A stretch of DNA of 64,000 nt from Cryptococcus deneoformans JEC21 (Eukaryota > Basidiomycota > Tremellomycetes > Tremellales > Cryptococcaceae): the NCBI RefSeq assembly GCF_000091045.1, contig NC_006680.1, positions 92,501 through 156,500 of the forward strand, given 5' to 3'. The first letter of the stretch is position 1. Each line of letters begins with the position of its first letter. Of the stretch, positions 21,549 through 33,173 are shown in pieces. A program made the translations under genes and the position numbers. The notes under the pieces were generated by a model. That model ran no database searches, was not told where the DNA came from, and saw only the letters and a list, made by a program, of their open reading frames with translations.

Positions 21549-23984
21549 ATGTCTGACAGCAAACACCTTGATGACGAGAAGAATGTCGGCGTCACGGCTG
21601 CCGATGTCAGTGTCTTACCAGCAACCGCCGATGATGTGCACTGCGTTCAGCTTCAAGATGTCGATGAAGCAGCCGCTTTCGTCGCTGGCTGGGAGGGAGA
21701 GATTACAGAGGAGATGAATGCAAGGATTAGGAGGAAATGTGATTGGCACCTTCTGCCTCTCATGTACGTCTGGTTTTATCGTAGCAATCTCTTCTTCTGC
21801 ATTTGACTGACGAGCAATGATCGCAGGATGACCCTCTACTTCGTCCAGTTCACAGGTGAGTATCTTGTAATACAGAAAAGGGGAAGGAATATAGACAAGA
21901 AAGAGTTGGGTTGGTCAAGCGAAAGCCACAAAGAGGGGGTGAGAGAGGTCAAGGGTCGTGAGAGTGGTTTCCGAAGAGCATAACTGACAACATACCTAGA
22001 TAAAACCACTCTCGGTTCATCAGCTATCTTGGGAATTAAAGTCCGTCTTTTGTCTCTTTTTGACCCTGATTCAGCTGACTTACTCTGTCATGTAGACCGA
22101 CACACACCTTTCACAGGCTGAGTACAAGTGAGCCAACCCTTCGGGTTTAATAGCATTACTGCAAATGTACACTGACATCGATCCCACCACAGCTGGCTCG
22201 GTACAATCTTTTATCTTTCTTATTTAATTTTCGAATGGCCACAATCTCTTGCTCTTCAAAAGTTTCCTCCAGGAAAATGGATGTATGTGCAACTGAGAAT
22301 AAAAATGTTGATAACTGGAAATTGACTATTTTTCAAGGGCTTGTAACATTCTCGTTTGGGCTGTGTAAGATTTTTACCATACTCAGAAAAAGTTAGGTGC
22401 AACGCTAACGTCAATATGCCATTTAGCTGTCTTTGTTGTCACGCGGCATGCAAGAACTTTGCTGGTCTCTGTAAGTATCCCACCTCATTTTATTCACTTT
22501 CAAGCTCTGTGGTTGACCATCAAACGCGTCATAGTTGTTTGCCGTTTTCTCCTTGGTGTATGTGAAGGCAGTATCACGGCTGGCTTCTTGATTTTGGTGA
22601 ATGCTCTTCATTTTTGATCAAATCAGTTGAAGTCTAATAACGTTTACAGACCAGTATGTTCTATACCCAAGAGGAAGCAACTCAACGTGTCGGCTACGTG
22701 AGTATCGTTCTCATCAACGAAGTAGCCCAAACACTTACAAGCCCACTATTTATAGTGGTTCTTAATGAACGGTACCGCTCAAATATTCAACGGTGTTGTC
22801 TCTTTCGGAGTGTATCACGTCAACCCCGACATCATCGCCCCCTGGAAAGTCTACATGCTCATCACAGGTCTCCTCACCCTTGTCGTCGGTCTCTGCTTCT
22901 GGTTTTTCATACCCAACAACCCCATGACCGCCTACTTCCTTACCAAAGAGGAGAGGATCATCGCTATTGAGAGGTTGAGGGGTAAGAGTACCGGTATCGA
23001 GAACAAGACTTGGAAGAAGGAACAGTTCATTGAGGCACTTACCGACTGGAAGTGCTGGACATTTGCCATTTACGCTGGTTCGAACAATGTGGCCAACTCT
23101 CTCACCAACATGACCAGCTTGATCATTAGTGGGTCCTTCTCCTGGCCATAAACGCCCATCTCTAGAAAGCTAATAACTTACCATGTAGATTCCTTTGGAT
23201 TCACCGTCTGGCAAACTACTCTTCTGGGCACTGTCTCCGGTGCCATCGAGATCCTTACCATCTGGTCCTCCGTTCTTGTCATCAAAAAATTCCCCAATGC
23301 CCGAGGATACGTCGGCGCATCCTACTCTATTCCTAATGTTGTCTCCGGTATTTTGCTTGTCGCCCTGCCCTGGACAGCCAAAGGTGCTTTGCTCTTTGCC
23401 GTTTATTTGGGTGGTGTGGGTACTCCTGGTTTCGTGCTTTCTCTGTCGTGGTGTTCGACTTCCAACACTGGGCACACGAAGAAGGCTACTGCAAATGCGA
23501 TGCTTCTTATCGGATACTGTAAGTGTTTAGTTCCGAATTATAAAAGAAAACGTATTGATCTGGTTTGGCATTAAGGTCTCGGTAATCTTCTTTCTCCGCA
23601 GATGTGGGAAGCCAAGTACGCTCCTCGATACTATGTTCCCTGGGGTATTATCCTTGGTACCTACGTTGTCAACCCTATCATCCTTGTAAGTTTTTTGATT
23701 TTTTCTTACCTTTCTTGAAATTCTGCTATGAACTCAAGCTGATGTCGACGATCATAGCTCGGTATACGATTTTTCCTCAACCGTGAGAACAAGCGCCGAG
23801 ACAGACTCGTCGAGAAGGGAGAGCTTGTACATGAAAAGTTTGTGGATGAGTATGGAGAAGAGATTGATCCTACTTTCTTGGATATGACCGACGTGAGTGG
23901 CTAAAGTTGTCTTGTTTTTCGATAAGGTTTTGCTGACTTGGTGATAAATAGCGTAAGAATCTGTCTTTCAGGTATCCTCTTTAA
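21549..23984 (+). CDS. MFS transporter, Dal5/allantoate permease (ACS) family
   Basis: About a dozen exons, several very short (exon 2 is 21827-21855), encode a 12-helix major facilitator. Family motifs are KCDWHLLPLM-MTLYFVQFTDKTTLGSS near residue 65, THLSQAEYNWLGTIFYLSYLIFEWPQS, FPPGKWM, FYTQEEATQRVGYWF, and the central MTAYFLTKEERIIAIERLR that marks the loop in Dal5-type carriers. The second half carries WAP-type KYAPRYYVPWG and ends TDRKNLSFRYPL, the usual Dal5-family C-terminus. These proton symporters take up organic anions such as allantoate, nicotinate, pantothenate or biotin precursors; which one cannot be told from the sequence. The start at 21549 (GCCACCATG) is a strong context and follows a 5' leader with GATA sites. 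The last exon is 23952-23984. Confidence 0.9.
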
Positions 23985-24887
23985 GAACACTCTTATCAGG
24001 GCTTTTTAATCTACTATTCCGCGGCGTCACAGGTTAATGACGCGTCTTTTTGTGTAATGAATCAGAAGTGGGAAAAGTTGTACTTGAAAGACTGGTTAGC
24101 TGTAGAAGCCGCTAGGCACAGATCTCATTTGAAAATTCTTGGCATTTTTATAAATGTTTCCTTGGGATGAATCCATTAAAATGATGAGAAATGTTTCTCC
24201 GTCCATTCATATTTTCGGCCGCGACACGATATCCAACACATTTAAAGAACGTCGGAAGAATAAAAAGTATGAACACTTGAACACTTGAGAATGGTAATAG
24301 CAATGCTGAAAGAACAAAAGAAGGGAGCAGTGGGTTAAGCATTTTACCGGAGAGATCAGACCCGCATGCGGCACTGGATATGAAGGGACCATAGATCCCC
24401 AGGTTTGGATTTTGAACGGGAAGGAAATTGGTCTGTGGTGGATTATTATAGCATGGATGTTCTGGCCGATGAAGAAGGTCGTCGCCACAGAAAAACTGGA
24501 AGCCGAAAGGAAAGTAGTAGTGATAACTGCCCGGTGGTGGATGGATGTGGTCCAATTGTGAAGTCTCCATTAGTACTGTAACACGATAGAGATGTATGCA
24601 TGTCTTTAAAATTTAAGCATGGAATTCGCCCTATCTATCGAGCTTTCGTTGCTTCGATGGGTGAAGGCAATTGGGAAACCGATTTCGGTACGTAAGCAAA
24701 CAGATCTCTATCGTCATCCTCGTCGTCATCCACGTTCTAAAAGTAACCTTCAAATTGTCTTGGAAAATTCTCCACACCTTTTTTTTAACTGCAACTCTTC
24801 CGACTTAAAAAGTAGTTTTGAACTACCCACCATCAAATCAGCTAGACTTTATACCAACACATAACACATAAATCCTTTTCCCATGCG
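23985..24887. other. Intergenic between the permease and the antiporter
   Basis: No convincing gene. A minus-strand ATG frame at 24,148-24,570 (140 codons, hydrophobic at its centre, Pro/Tyr-rich at its start) has no recognisable domain and lies where both neighbours need UTRs, so I do not call it. CGTCGTCATCC-type repeats near 24,718-24,735 are minor. Confidence 0.35.
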
Positions 24888-26553
24888 ATGCCGTCCGATT
24901 TTTCTTACGAGGAGCCCTCCACAGCTCACTTGCTCATCTTTTCGACATATCTCTGGTTGCTAAACATGGCGCGCTGGTTTGTCCAGCGCATAACAGGAGC
25001 AGGTTTACTTGGCGAAATCGCCATAGGGATGATTTTTGGATCACCACTCGCACAGTGGTTGGATGTTGACTGGCAGTCCACAATGGTCACTATCGGTTAT
25101 ATTGGCCTGCTGGCTATTGTTCTCGAAGGTGTGTCCAGTATTTCCCAGAAGAAGGGGCGAGTGAGCTAGATTATTGATGCTATTAAACTTAGGCGGTATA
25201 ACAACTTCATTACCTCTTTTAATCCCGCTTATTCCAATTTCCATGGCCATTGCTTTTACCGGCGTGGCAGGCACCCTCGCCCTCTCTTTCCTCTGCATTC
25301 CAGCTTTCGGCTACAGCCCTCTCTCGGCATTCGCCTCTGGCGCTGCAATGTCATCGACCTCACTCGGCACAACCCTTGCTGTGCTGGCAGGTACAAAAGG
25401 GATTGGTTTTGACCTCCGTCAGACAAAAGTCGGGGTGGCGCTGGTCGGCGCGGCAGTGGCGGATGATGTAATCGCCTTCGTGTTTTCCGAGATTATGAAA
25501 ATCCTCGGGCGAAGCAATGGAGGTGTAGGACCTCAAATTGGGAGGATTGTAGGGGTGACGATTGGACTAGGTGCGATTGCGATCCCCTTGACGATCTGGG
25601 TACTCAAGCCGCTCCTGACTTCGCAGAGGAGCAAAAAGCTGCTTTTCCAATCGGGAAGGTTGGGTTCAATGGGGGTTATCCTCCTTGTTGCCGTTGGGAT
25701 GGTCGCCGCTGCTGGGTATGCAGGCACTAGTCCTCTTTACGGTATTTACGTAGGAGGTCTTATGTTGTCATATGTCTCTGAGCCAGACGAGGATACTGTC
25801 GAGACAACCTCCAACTCGGACATACCTCTCACCCGTATCAATACCAACCCTACTCCTGACACTGGATCTGGCGATCAAGCTCCAAAGCCTATCCCGATGG
25901 CGTATACACTCTCCCGCCAGTCTCTTGACCTTTCTCGCGCTCATACACACCCAGGCACAATCGGCTACCACTTTGCTTATCTGCCCTCTCCTGCGCGCGC
26001 ACGTCGCCCCGCTCCAGCTGGCAGTGACGACCGTCCTAACCCCCTTGATTTCGCCAGTACCTACAACGCTTTCCTCTTCCCTCTTGTTGAGTACATCCTC
26101 CTTCCCATCTTCTTTGGTTCTATCGGCTACTCTATTCCATTCCTTCGTCTTTGGAGGGGATCGATCATCTGGAAGGGGATCGTGTATTCGATATGGATGG
26201 TCCTCGGGAAACTCATGTGTGGCTTGTGGTTGTTTTGGCCATCAAAGAGTAAAGGAGGCAAGATTAGCGAGGCACAAGGGCTGCCAGTGACCGAGAAGGA
26301 GGGTAAGGGTGATTGGACGTGGAAGGATAGGGTACCAGCTGTCCTCTTTTTGGGATTCGCAATGGTTGCAAGAGGAGAAATCGGGCTGTTGATCTCTCAA
26401 ATTGGCCGTCACACCCCAATCCCGTTATTTGATGAGGATGAATTCTTGATAGCTATTTGGGCTATTGTGGTTAACACCATCATTGGTCCAGTGGCTGTAT
26501 CTTCGATACTCAAGAAATGGAGGGTGGGCGTAGTTAGAGGAGGCTGGGAATAG
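24888..26553 (+). CDS. CPA2-family cation/proton antiporter
   Basis: Two exons (24888-25128 and 25193-26553; 64-bp intron) give 533 residues with about 12 hydrophobic segments. The core has the order typical of Na+(K+)/H+ exchangers of the CPA2 class: GLLGEIAIGMIFG in the second helix, IGLLAIVLEGG, and the ion-binding pair in GAAVADDVIAFVFSE (adjacent Asp residues), then a hydrophilic loop of about 90 residues (residues about 280-375) and a C-terminal half with FLGFAMVARGEIGLLI. Such antiporters exchange Na+ or K+ for protons at a fungal membrane and help pH and salt balance. The ATG at 24888 was chosen over the out-of-frame ATG at 24883. It is convergent with SEA4, with 111 bp between the stop codons. 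Confidence 0.88.
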
Positions 26554-26664
26554 CGTCCCAAGTTCTTCGCTCTGTATCTTAGATCGTACATACATCTCGT
26601 AAACCAATTATTAGATTGAATACTCCTATTTTCGTCCTGCTATGCCAATGTCTATGAATATCTT

Positions 26665-29600
26665 TTATATGTTTGCACACTCGCAGTCACAATCCGCAAC
26701 AGCACAGACTGAATGTGCGATTCCCCCATCCAGGCCGCCTTCAAACCAGGGCAAAATGTGATTTGCATGACCTATTGAGACGTAGGTCAGTCCGCAAGTT
26801 ACAAGATTCGTGATGGATGATTTGGGACTTACCGCCATGCCTACATGTCAAGCAGAAAACATATGCCGAATCAATCGTATCTAAGTTGTTATTAACATCA
26901 ATCTACATTTACCATCAACTCACCTGTCACATGCCCTGGCCGCTCACCGTCATCTACTGGCGGTCTGTGTGGGTCTACGTGAAGCAAGCAAATCACACAT
27001 CGCGGTAACGGCGCTTGACAATAGACGCAAACTGTTGTACGCTCCGAAGGCCAGCCAACACTCGGTGTACCTCGCATGGCATGTTTCTGATGCAGCCTAT
27101 GCTCAGTGTCTATTGGCAAGGGGTTATTACAGCTATAAAAACGTCACTGGGATCAGCATCCTTGACAAATAAGGTTTTTTTGTGGTCTGAAAAAGACAAA
27201 GAAAACTCGACGTACACTGGGCATGTCCCCGTCTTGCCATATCCCTCTTCTCCTGCATCTTCCCCACCCAACGACCTCTGCAAATTCCCCCACTTGACAT
27301 CAAACTCACATCTCTCCCCCCACATCCCCCACGAATCGAGCATATCCCTATACCCTTCCCTCCACCTTTCCACCATCATCTTCTCCGCTTGATTGAGTTT
27401 CCCTGGCGGGAAAAAGGCAGCGAGAAGGGTGACGGTTTGTAAATCGCCTGTTCGGGCGAGGTAGCGGGAGAGGAGTGAGAGTGCCGGGGGCGAGAGGCCT
27501 GTGAGAGGGAGCATATGCAGGGAGGATGAACGGGCGAATCGGGACATTCGGCCTTTCAAGAATGTGGAGAACTGATCCGTTTTCCCAAATCGTTTTAGCT
27601 TCCAATGCTTCCTAATGGTCGCGAGAAAAAAAAAAAACACCTACCTCCCAATCATCGAGATACTGCACTCCAACGACCATCCTCTCCAACAACGGTATAT
27701 ACTCCTCTTCCAAGACACTTTCCCAGTCTTCACCCGCAATACGAGAAAGGATCGCACGAACGTACGGGTCGTCCACCCGGCGAATAAGGTTGGGCCAGTG
27801 GGCGTTGAAATATTCTGATCCTCGGGTAGAAGCTGATTGGGACATGAACCCGGCGATAGTCGAGCCGAGTAATGTATCATTTGGATCTATCTCTTGTCCG
27901 TTAGCCCTCTTCCAAACGGAGATGACAGAGAAAAAAGGAGCAAAAGAAACACAGGGTGGAAGAGCTCAAATTCGACGTACCCTCGCTAGACATCAAAATT
28001 CCCACTGTCCCACTTTCATCCCCCCTGAAAAACGCCCTAAATGCTGCTTTACTCCTCTCCCCCCTCCTCAACATCTCCTCCACCTCCCCCTTCCCACCTT
28101 CCTTACTTTCCCCGCATATCGTCAGGATCAACCTCCTCAACTCGACTTTCTCCGAGGAAGATGAAATAGACGGTCTCAGTTCCGATGGGTGGATGGCTTT
28201 ATCGGGAAAAGATAGACGGGAGGAGAGGAGGTGGGAGATGGCGGGGAGGTAAGAGGGGGGACCTTGCGGGTAGGTCGATGATGTGTGGGCATGGGAGTGG
28301 GAGTGGGTGTTGGTGTGGGTGTGGGATGTACGTTCCGAAATCTTGCGTTCGCGAGGGGTATGGGTACCACTACCTTTTCGAGATACAGAGGCCGACCTGC
28401 TTCCCCTTCCTGTACTACCACCACTCCCCTTGATATTCATGCGTCTCAATCTCTCTTCCAGCTCGCTGACTAAACCGCCGCCTTCCCCACCGGGTCCGTC
28501 TTCATCAGCGTTCAAAGCGGCAGAAATGGGTCCGCCAGAAGCGGATGCAGCGTCGAGTGTACCGAGGGATGTCCAGATGGGGTAAATCCCTTGATGAGTG
28601 AGGTTGTACCCACCGGAAGAGGAGACGGAGGGGGACATGGTTTTGGTTAGGTCTAAGGAAAAAAAGTGTGCGGGTTAGTAAAGTGGCGAGGAGTACGTGA
28701 GGTACGGGAGTGGAACTTACGTTCGACGAATTCCCAGACACCGGCAAGTTTGAATTTTCCACGATACTTTGTCGCTATCGCCGCGTTCAATAACAACTGT
28801 TTCTCTTTTCGGTCAGCCGCCCAGAAACTAAACGGAAACAGACCTCAACGTCGCAACCAAAGTAATCAAAGCATCAAAGAAAAGAAAAAGACAGGCCCAT
28901 CAACTCACGTTATCCAAACCGTACCCTTCCATCGCCCTTCTCCGCATCACCACCCCCACATCCCCACCCAACACCCTTCTCCACCCTTCATACCCACCCG
29001 TAATCTCATCACGATCGTTAATCACCCCTGTTGGATCTTCTTCATGCCACCTATCTCTGGATAAGAACGACTGGGTCAACATATCTGGGATATGGTGTAT
29101 AGCTACGTTGGGGCCCGAGCCGGAGGGGAGATGTCTTGTAGGCGCGGAGGGTGGGACATGGGGACGGCCATGGCCATGGGGATTGGTATGGGAGTGAAGA
29201 GGCGAGGAGGCAGGGTGGATGGTGGATACAGCTCCAAAGGAGGAGGAACGGAGACGGGAATGTTCGTTGAGGATGGTGGACACTTGGTCGGGAGGGAGTT
29301 GGAACTTGTTTCGAGGGTAAATGGCTTCAACCCCTGCCCCTGCCTCTCCTTCTGCCGCCCGATCTCCTTGGCCGATTTCTAACCCCAACCCTGACCCTTG
29401 GACAAAACCGTGGGCAGTGGGAGATGTCGATGACGATGACGATCTTAGAGGGATATCAGGATCGATAAAGTACAATGTAGGTTCAGAGATGGAAAGGCCC
29501 CCATGAGAATTGGAAGCCAGCACAGGGGCGGTGGAGACGGGACCGATGGATATCGTACTGTCTTTGAGGACGTACATGACATCGATGTGCTTGGGCGGGG

Positions 29601-30795
29601 TTGGCGGTGTGAATGCGAATGAATGCATGTTTGGTTTGGGCTTGATAACTGTTTATGCATTCACGATTAGCAAATGCAGATTTGCAGATTATGAAGATAT
29701 AACACTTACTCTGACGCATACCGCCCAATGTAACCCATTCGCTAGCCCCAGACTGATCGGGTTTACATCGAACGATATCCCAAACGCCCACACCGCCCTC
29801 TTTACTGCCTACACCTAATCTCATACTATCCACCCAGCTCATACCCACTACCCCACCTCTCACTTCCCACCCAACAATTTCTTGGCCTGGGTATCTTGTA
29901 TCCCACAGTCTCACTGTACTATTGCCTCCTTGGATTGATTCGTACGATGCGAAAAGGGTAGAGGACGGGTTGGGACAGAGTGACATGACGGTACGTGTAG
30001 ACCATTGCGCGAGGGAACCTGCAGAATTGGGTTCTTTCAAAGTATTTGACGGCGCACGAAGATCGTATAGCCTAATGACCTTGTTGCCCGCAGAAGACAG
30101 CAGGGAGTAAGGAGCAGTAGGGATAAAGGCGACAGAGTTGACTTGTTCCGACGGGCAGTATGCCTGTATTGGCCTCGGTTCAGAAGCGGAAGATGTCTTG
30201 GCAAGCGGTGTGGTTATCGGGAGTCGAAGTTCGGGCCGGGTGTAGTGTACGTCTCCGTCTGGTGGTAAGCGGGAAGCAGCGACGGCATCGTGGATATCCC
30301 AGATCAACAAGCTCGAATCGGATCGATGTCGTTCAAGACCTGTGGCGAGATAGTTGGCGTCGTGGGGGGAAAAGGATATACTCGACACTGCCCTTGTATG
30401 CTTGACTGTTAGGGCAGCAATAACGGGAGGCGAAGGGGGCGGGTTGGCGACGGGGAGGGACAAGGTGGATGGTGAGAGGTTGAGGAGGAGTGTCTTGCCG
30501 GTGGACAGACCCGTTGCGACCAGATGTCTGTGGGCCGGAGACGGCGACCAGGCGAGTGCTTTGATCTGGCCAATCTCTGTCTGGAGGCCGAGCATGGACA
30601 TTTTCCCGTTCTGCAGACACGGGCATGGCTGAGCGCGCATGGTATGGAATACGGACAAGAACTCACGTCGCGGTCCCACTCGTAGAGCTTGACATCGCCG
30701 GAGAGCATGTGTGCGAGCTGGCCGCCGACGAGGAAACGAGGCGGGGCGAGGTGGTGCGGGTCGGCAAGGGCGATCCGCCGGGACTCGGTGGCCAT
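26665..30795 (-). CDS. SEA4: SEA/GATOR2 complex subunit Sea4 (MIOS)
   Basis: A long multi-exon gene. Exon 1 begins MATESRRIALADPHHL and FLVGGQLAHMLSGDVKLYEWDRD; the following exons form a WD40 propeller (for example GQIKALAWSPSPAHRHLVATG, VSSISFSPHDANYLATGLERHRSDSSLLIWDI, VRLWDTRYPGQEIVGWE). A long disordered Ser/Gly and His/Thr-rich middle and a helical segment (SEYFNAHWPNLIRRVDDPYVRAILSR) follow. The C-terminus has paired zinc-binding motifs: CVYCQAPLPRCVICLLH, then FCLTCRHGGHANHILPWF and VADCDCEC at the stop. This order, propeller, alpha-solenoid and zinc ribbon/RING, defines Mio/Sea4, part of the vacuolar SEACAT/GATOR2 complex that relays amino-acid status to TORC1. It is divergent from VMA21. 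Exon borders inside 27.0-29.7 kb are approximate. Confidence 0.88.
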
Positions 30796-30967
30796 CGTGC
30801 GAGTTGCGAAGTGGGATGTTGTGCGAGGACAGTTGCCTGGTTGTTTGCAGTTATTTGTTGTGTCCTAATGTTTGTTGTCGCATCCAGTGACGATGACTAC
30901 CACGGCATCAATTCAGTCGTCACTTTATATTTTATACCACATCAAACACTTGTACACTACACGCACA
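30796..30967. promoter_or_regulatory. Shared promoter of SEA4 and VMA21
   Basis: Only 172 bp separate the two divergent start codons. Two vacuole-related genes share it. A T/A-rich patch (TTTATATTTTATACC) lies about 40 bp upstream of VMA21. Confidence 0.45.
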
Positions 30968-31402
30968 ATGTCCAACAGGGTATCTACCGGCAAGATGGCC
31001 ATGGCCCCGCAGGAGAGCGTGCAGCCGTGAGTGTGTATACTGTCAGTGCAGCTGCCAGCATAGCTGCTAAGAACCCACAGTGCCGTCCTCTACAAACTCG
31101 TCCTCTTTGCTCTATTGATGGCCGTCGTGCCCATAGGAACATACTTTAGTACTCTCAACTATCTCTGGGACGGTGCGTCACGTTGTGGTTTTCCGTCCGG
31201 TCTGTGTCAGTGTATACGCCTGGACGCATGCCTCTGTCCGACTGTTGCTCATTCTCTTTCACGCTACGTAGGCTCCACAACGTTTGCTGCCATCTCAGCC
31301 ATCGCTGCTGCCAATCTCATCCTCGTTGGATACGTTGTTGTTGCCTTTAGAGAAGATGCGGCATCTAGAACGGGGCCGTTACCGGAGAAGAAGACTTCAT
31401 AG
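30968..31402 (+). CDS. VMA21: V-ATPase assembly factor Vma21
   Basis: Three exons (30968-31026, 31081-31172, 31272-31402) give 93 residues. Vma21 is a small ER protein that chaperones assembly of the membrane sector of the vacuolar proton ATPase. The sequence has a short polar N-terminus, a first hydrophobic helix in AVLYKLVLFALLMAVVPIGT, the family loop YFSTLNYLWDG, and a second helix (FAAISAIAAANLILVGYVVVAF). It ends EKKTS, so the last four residues are KKTS, a K-K-x-x ER-retrieval signal as in yeast Vma21. Splice sites are GTGAGT/ACAG and GTGCGT/GTAG. Length and topology match the family. Confidence 0.92.
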
Positions 31403-31802
31403 CAAGCTCATAGACCGTGTTGACGGTGTGGGCGGGAGTGGATATGCCCTGGATATATACATAAGCAACCTCTGTATGCATATAGACATGAATCACATTC
31501 TCGAATCGAGTAGACATGAACAACAGTCTCGAGTCGAGGTGTGAACATGCGTTGATACAGAGCGTGGTTGTATACAATGCTCTGTCATTCCTTGCGTGGC
31601 CATCCGCGGTTGTGTATCTTCAAGATAAAGAATTATCTCTTCATTTCACCATCTTTTTTTTCCGCCTTTCCGCCATCTTTACGCAACAACACCAAAATAT
31701 CCCAAGCATATCCGCCACTTTGCCATCTCCCGAAAAAGGGGGACACTCTCGCCTTCCGCCAAACGCCAGTCAAATTTCATCTCCCCTCCACTCGCGAAAA
31801 CA
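31403..31802. other. Intergenic between VMA21 and TRM7
   Basis: No gene is seen. Around 31,498-31,542 there are two near-palindromes, CTCGAATCGAG and CTCGAGTCGAG, 26 bp apart. A pyrimidine-rich leader (31,640-31,690) precedes TRM7. Confidence 0.4.
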
Positions 31803-33034
31803 ATGCCCACTTCCAAGTCCTCAATCGATCATAGGGACGTCTACTATCGCAAGGGCAAATCCGCAGGCTACCGTGCCCGCTCAGCATACAAGCTCCTGCA
31901 TCTCGACGAGGAATTCGACCTTTTCACCAATGTCCACACCGCGGTCGACCTCTGTGCCGCTCCTGGGAGTTGGAGCCAGGTTCTGGGGCAAAAGCTGAAA
32001 CCGAAGAGTAAACAAGGCGGTGAGGGAACCCGAGTCGTCTCTTGTGATCTACAACCTATGGTATGTCCCCATGTCCTATGTTTTCACGATCCTATGTCTC
32101 CATCGTCATGAAAGTGCTGATCAGAGGGCATGGGGTCGCAGGCGCCTTTACCAAATATCACGACGCTACAAACCGATATCACTCTTCCCTCCACCATTCC
32201 GCTCGTGCTGGATGCTCTCGGTGGACGAAAGGCTGACCTCGTCGTATGCGACGGTGCTCCTGACGGTAAGCTCCTTTCATTTCTCCTCTTCTGTCAGCCT
32301 TTGTTAACCCAAGCATACTTCCGTCGCCACGCAGTGACGGGTGTCCACGATCTCGACGCCTACCTCCACTCCCAACTTCTCCTCGCCGCGCTCACGCTGT
32401 CGTTAACGCTCATGGCACCCGGCGCGACCCTGATTTTCAAGATCTTTCTCTCTCCGCTTGATCCCCGGGCAGAGTTTTTGGCTTCGCAGTTGAGGTGTTT
32501 CTTCTCCAGTCCGCTTCCCGAAGATAAAGAGAAGGAGGACGAATTTGGACAGTATGCGGAGTTTGAGGAGGAGGGGGAATATGCGGAAGAGGCAGGACAG
32601 GACAAAGGAGATGAGAAGAAGAGGAATGTGGGAACAAAAGGGTATGATCCACAAGGACGGCGAGGTGGGGTGTGGGTTAGGAAACCGAGAAGTAGCCGTC
32701 AAGGCAGTGCCGGTACGTCTACCTCTTCACGCTCTTTCTTTTTTCTCTCTTTTTTTTCGCTCTTACCTGACGTGAGGACACAGAGGCTTTCATCGTCTGC
32801 CGCAACTTTTCACCTTCCTCCCTCCCCCTCCCGCCGACATTCTCCCCCTCGGCTCTTGACAAACTCCGGACCACCACAGGAACCCTCACTCTCGATTCCC
32901 TCTCCTCTCTCGTCCCCCAAGACGAAAGCAAAGGTGAAGAGATTCAGGGTTTCAAAGGAAGTAAAGAGCAAGTGAAGCAGCAATGGCACAGATGGGAGAT
33001 GATCAAGGGGTATGTGGGCGGTGGGGATTTGTAA
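31803..33034 (+). CDS. TRM7: tRNA 2'-O-methyltransferase Trm7 (FTSJ1)
   Basis: Four exons (31803-32060, 32142-32265, 32335-32712, 32784-33034) give 336 residues. Trm7 methylates the ribose of positions 32 and 34 in the anticodon loop of several tRNAs with S-adenosylmethionine. The N-terminus [20 protein letters not shown] leads into [16 protein letters not shown] motif I is [14 protein letters not shown]. The K-D-K-E catalytic tetrad of RrmJ/FtsJ enzymes is visible: Lys in ARSAYKL, Asp in VVCDGAPD, Lys in TLIFKIFL, and Glu in the last exon (S-A-E-A-F-I-V-C). An acidic insert of about 50 residues (rich in Glu, with a GRRGGVW stretch) separates the third and fourth motifs and is longer than in yeast. 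The C-terminal tail is Lys/Gln-rich. Confidence 0.92.
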
Positions 33035-33173
33035 GTTATTATGCACAAATCGTACAATCTGTCAAGGCAGGAAGAAAAAAAAAATGTTAAGTACAGACTT
33101 TAGGTCATCATCATCTTTCATTCCCTCCCTTTATCCACTCTTACCACCATCACTACCAGCACAGAGTCCAAAA

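Noticed and set aside
24148..24570. Minus-strand ATG frame of 140 codons between the permease and the antiporter
   Set aside because: No recognisable domain or splice structure, in a region expected to be UTR and promoter.
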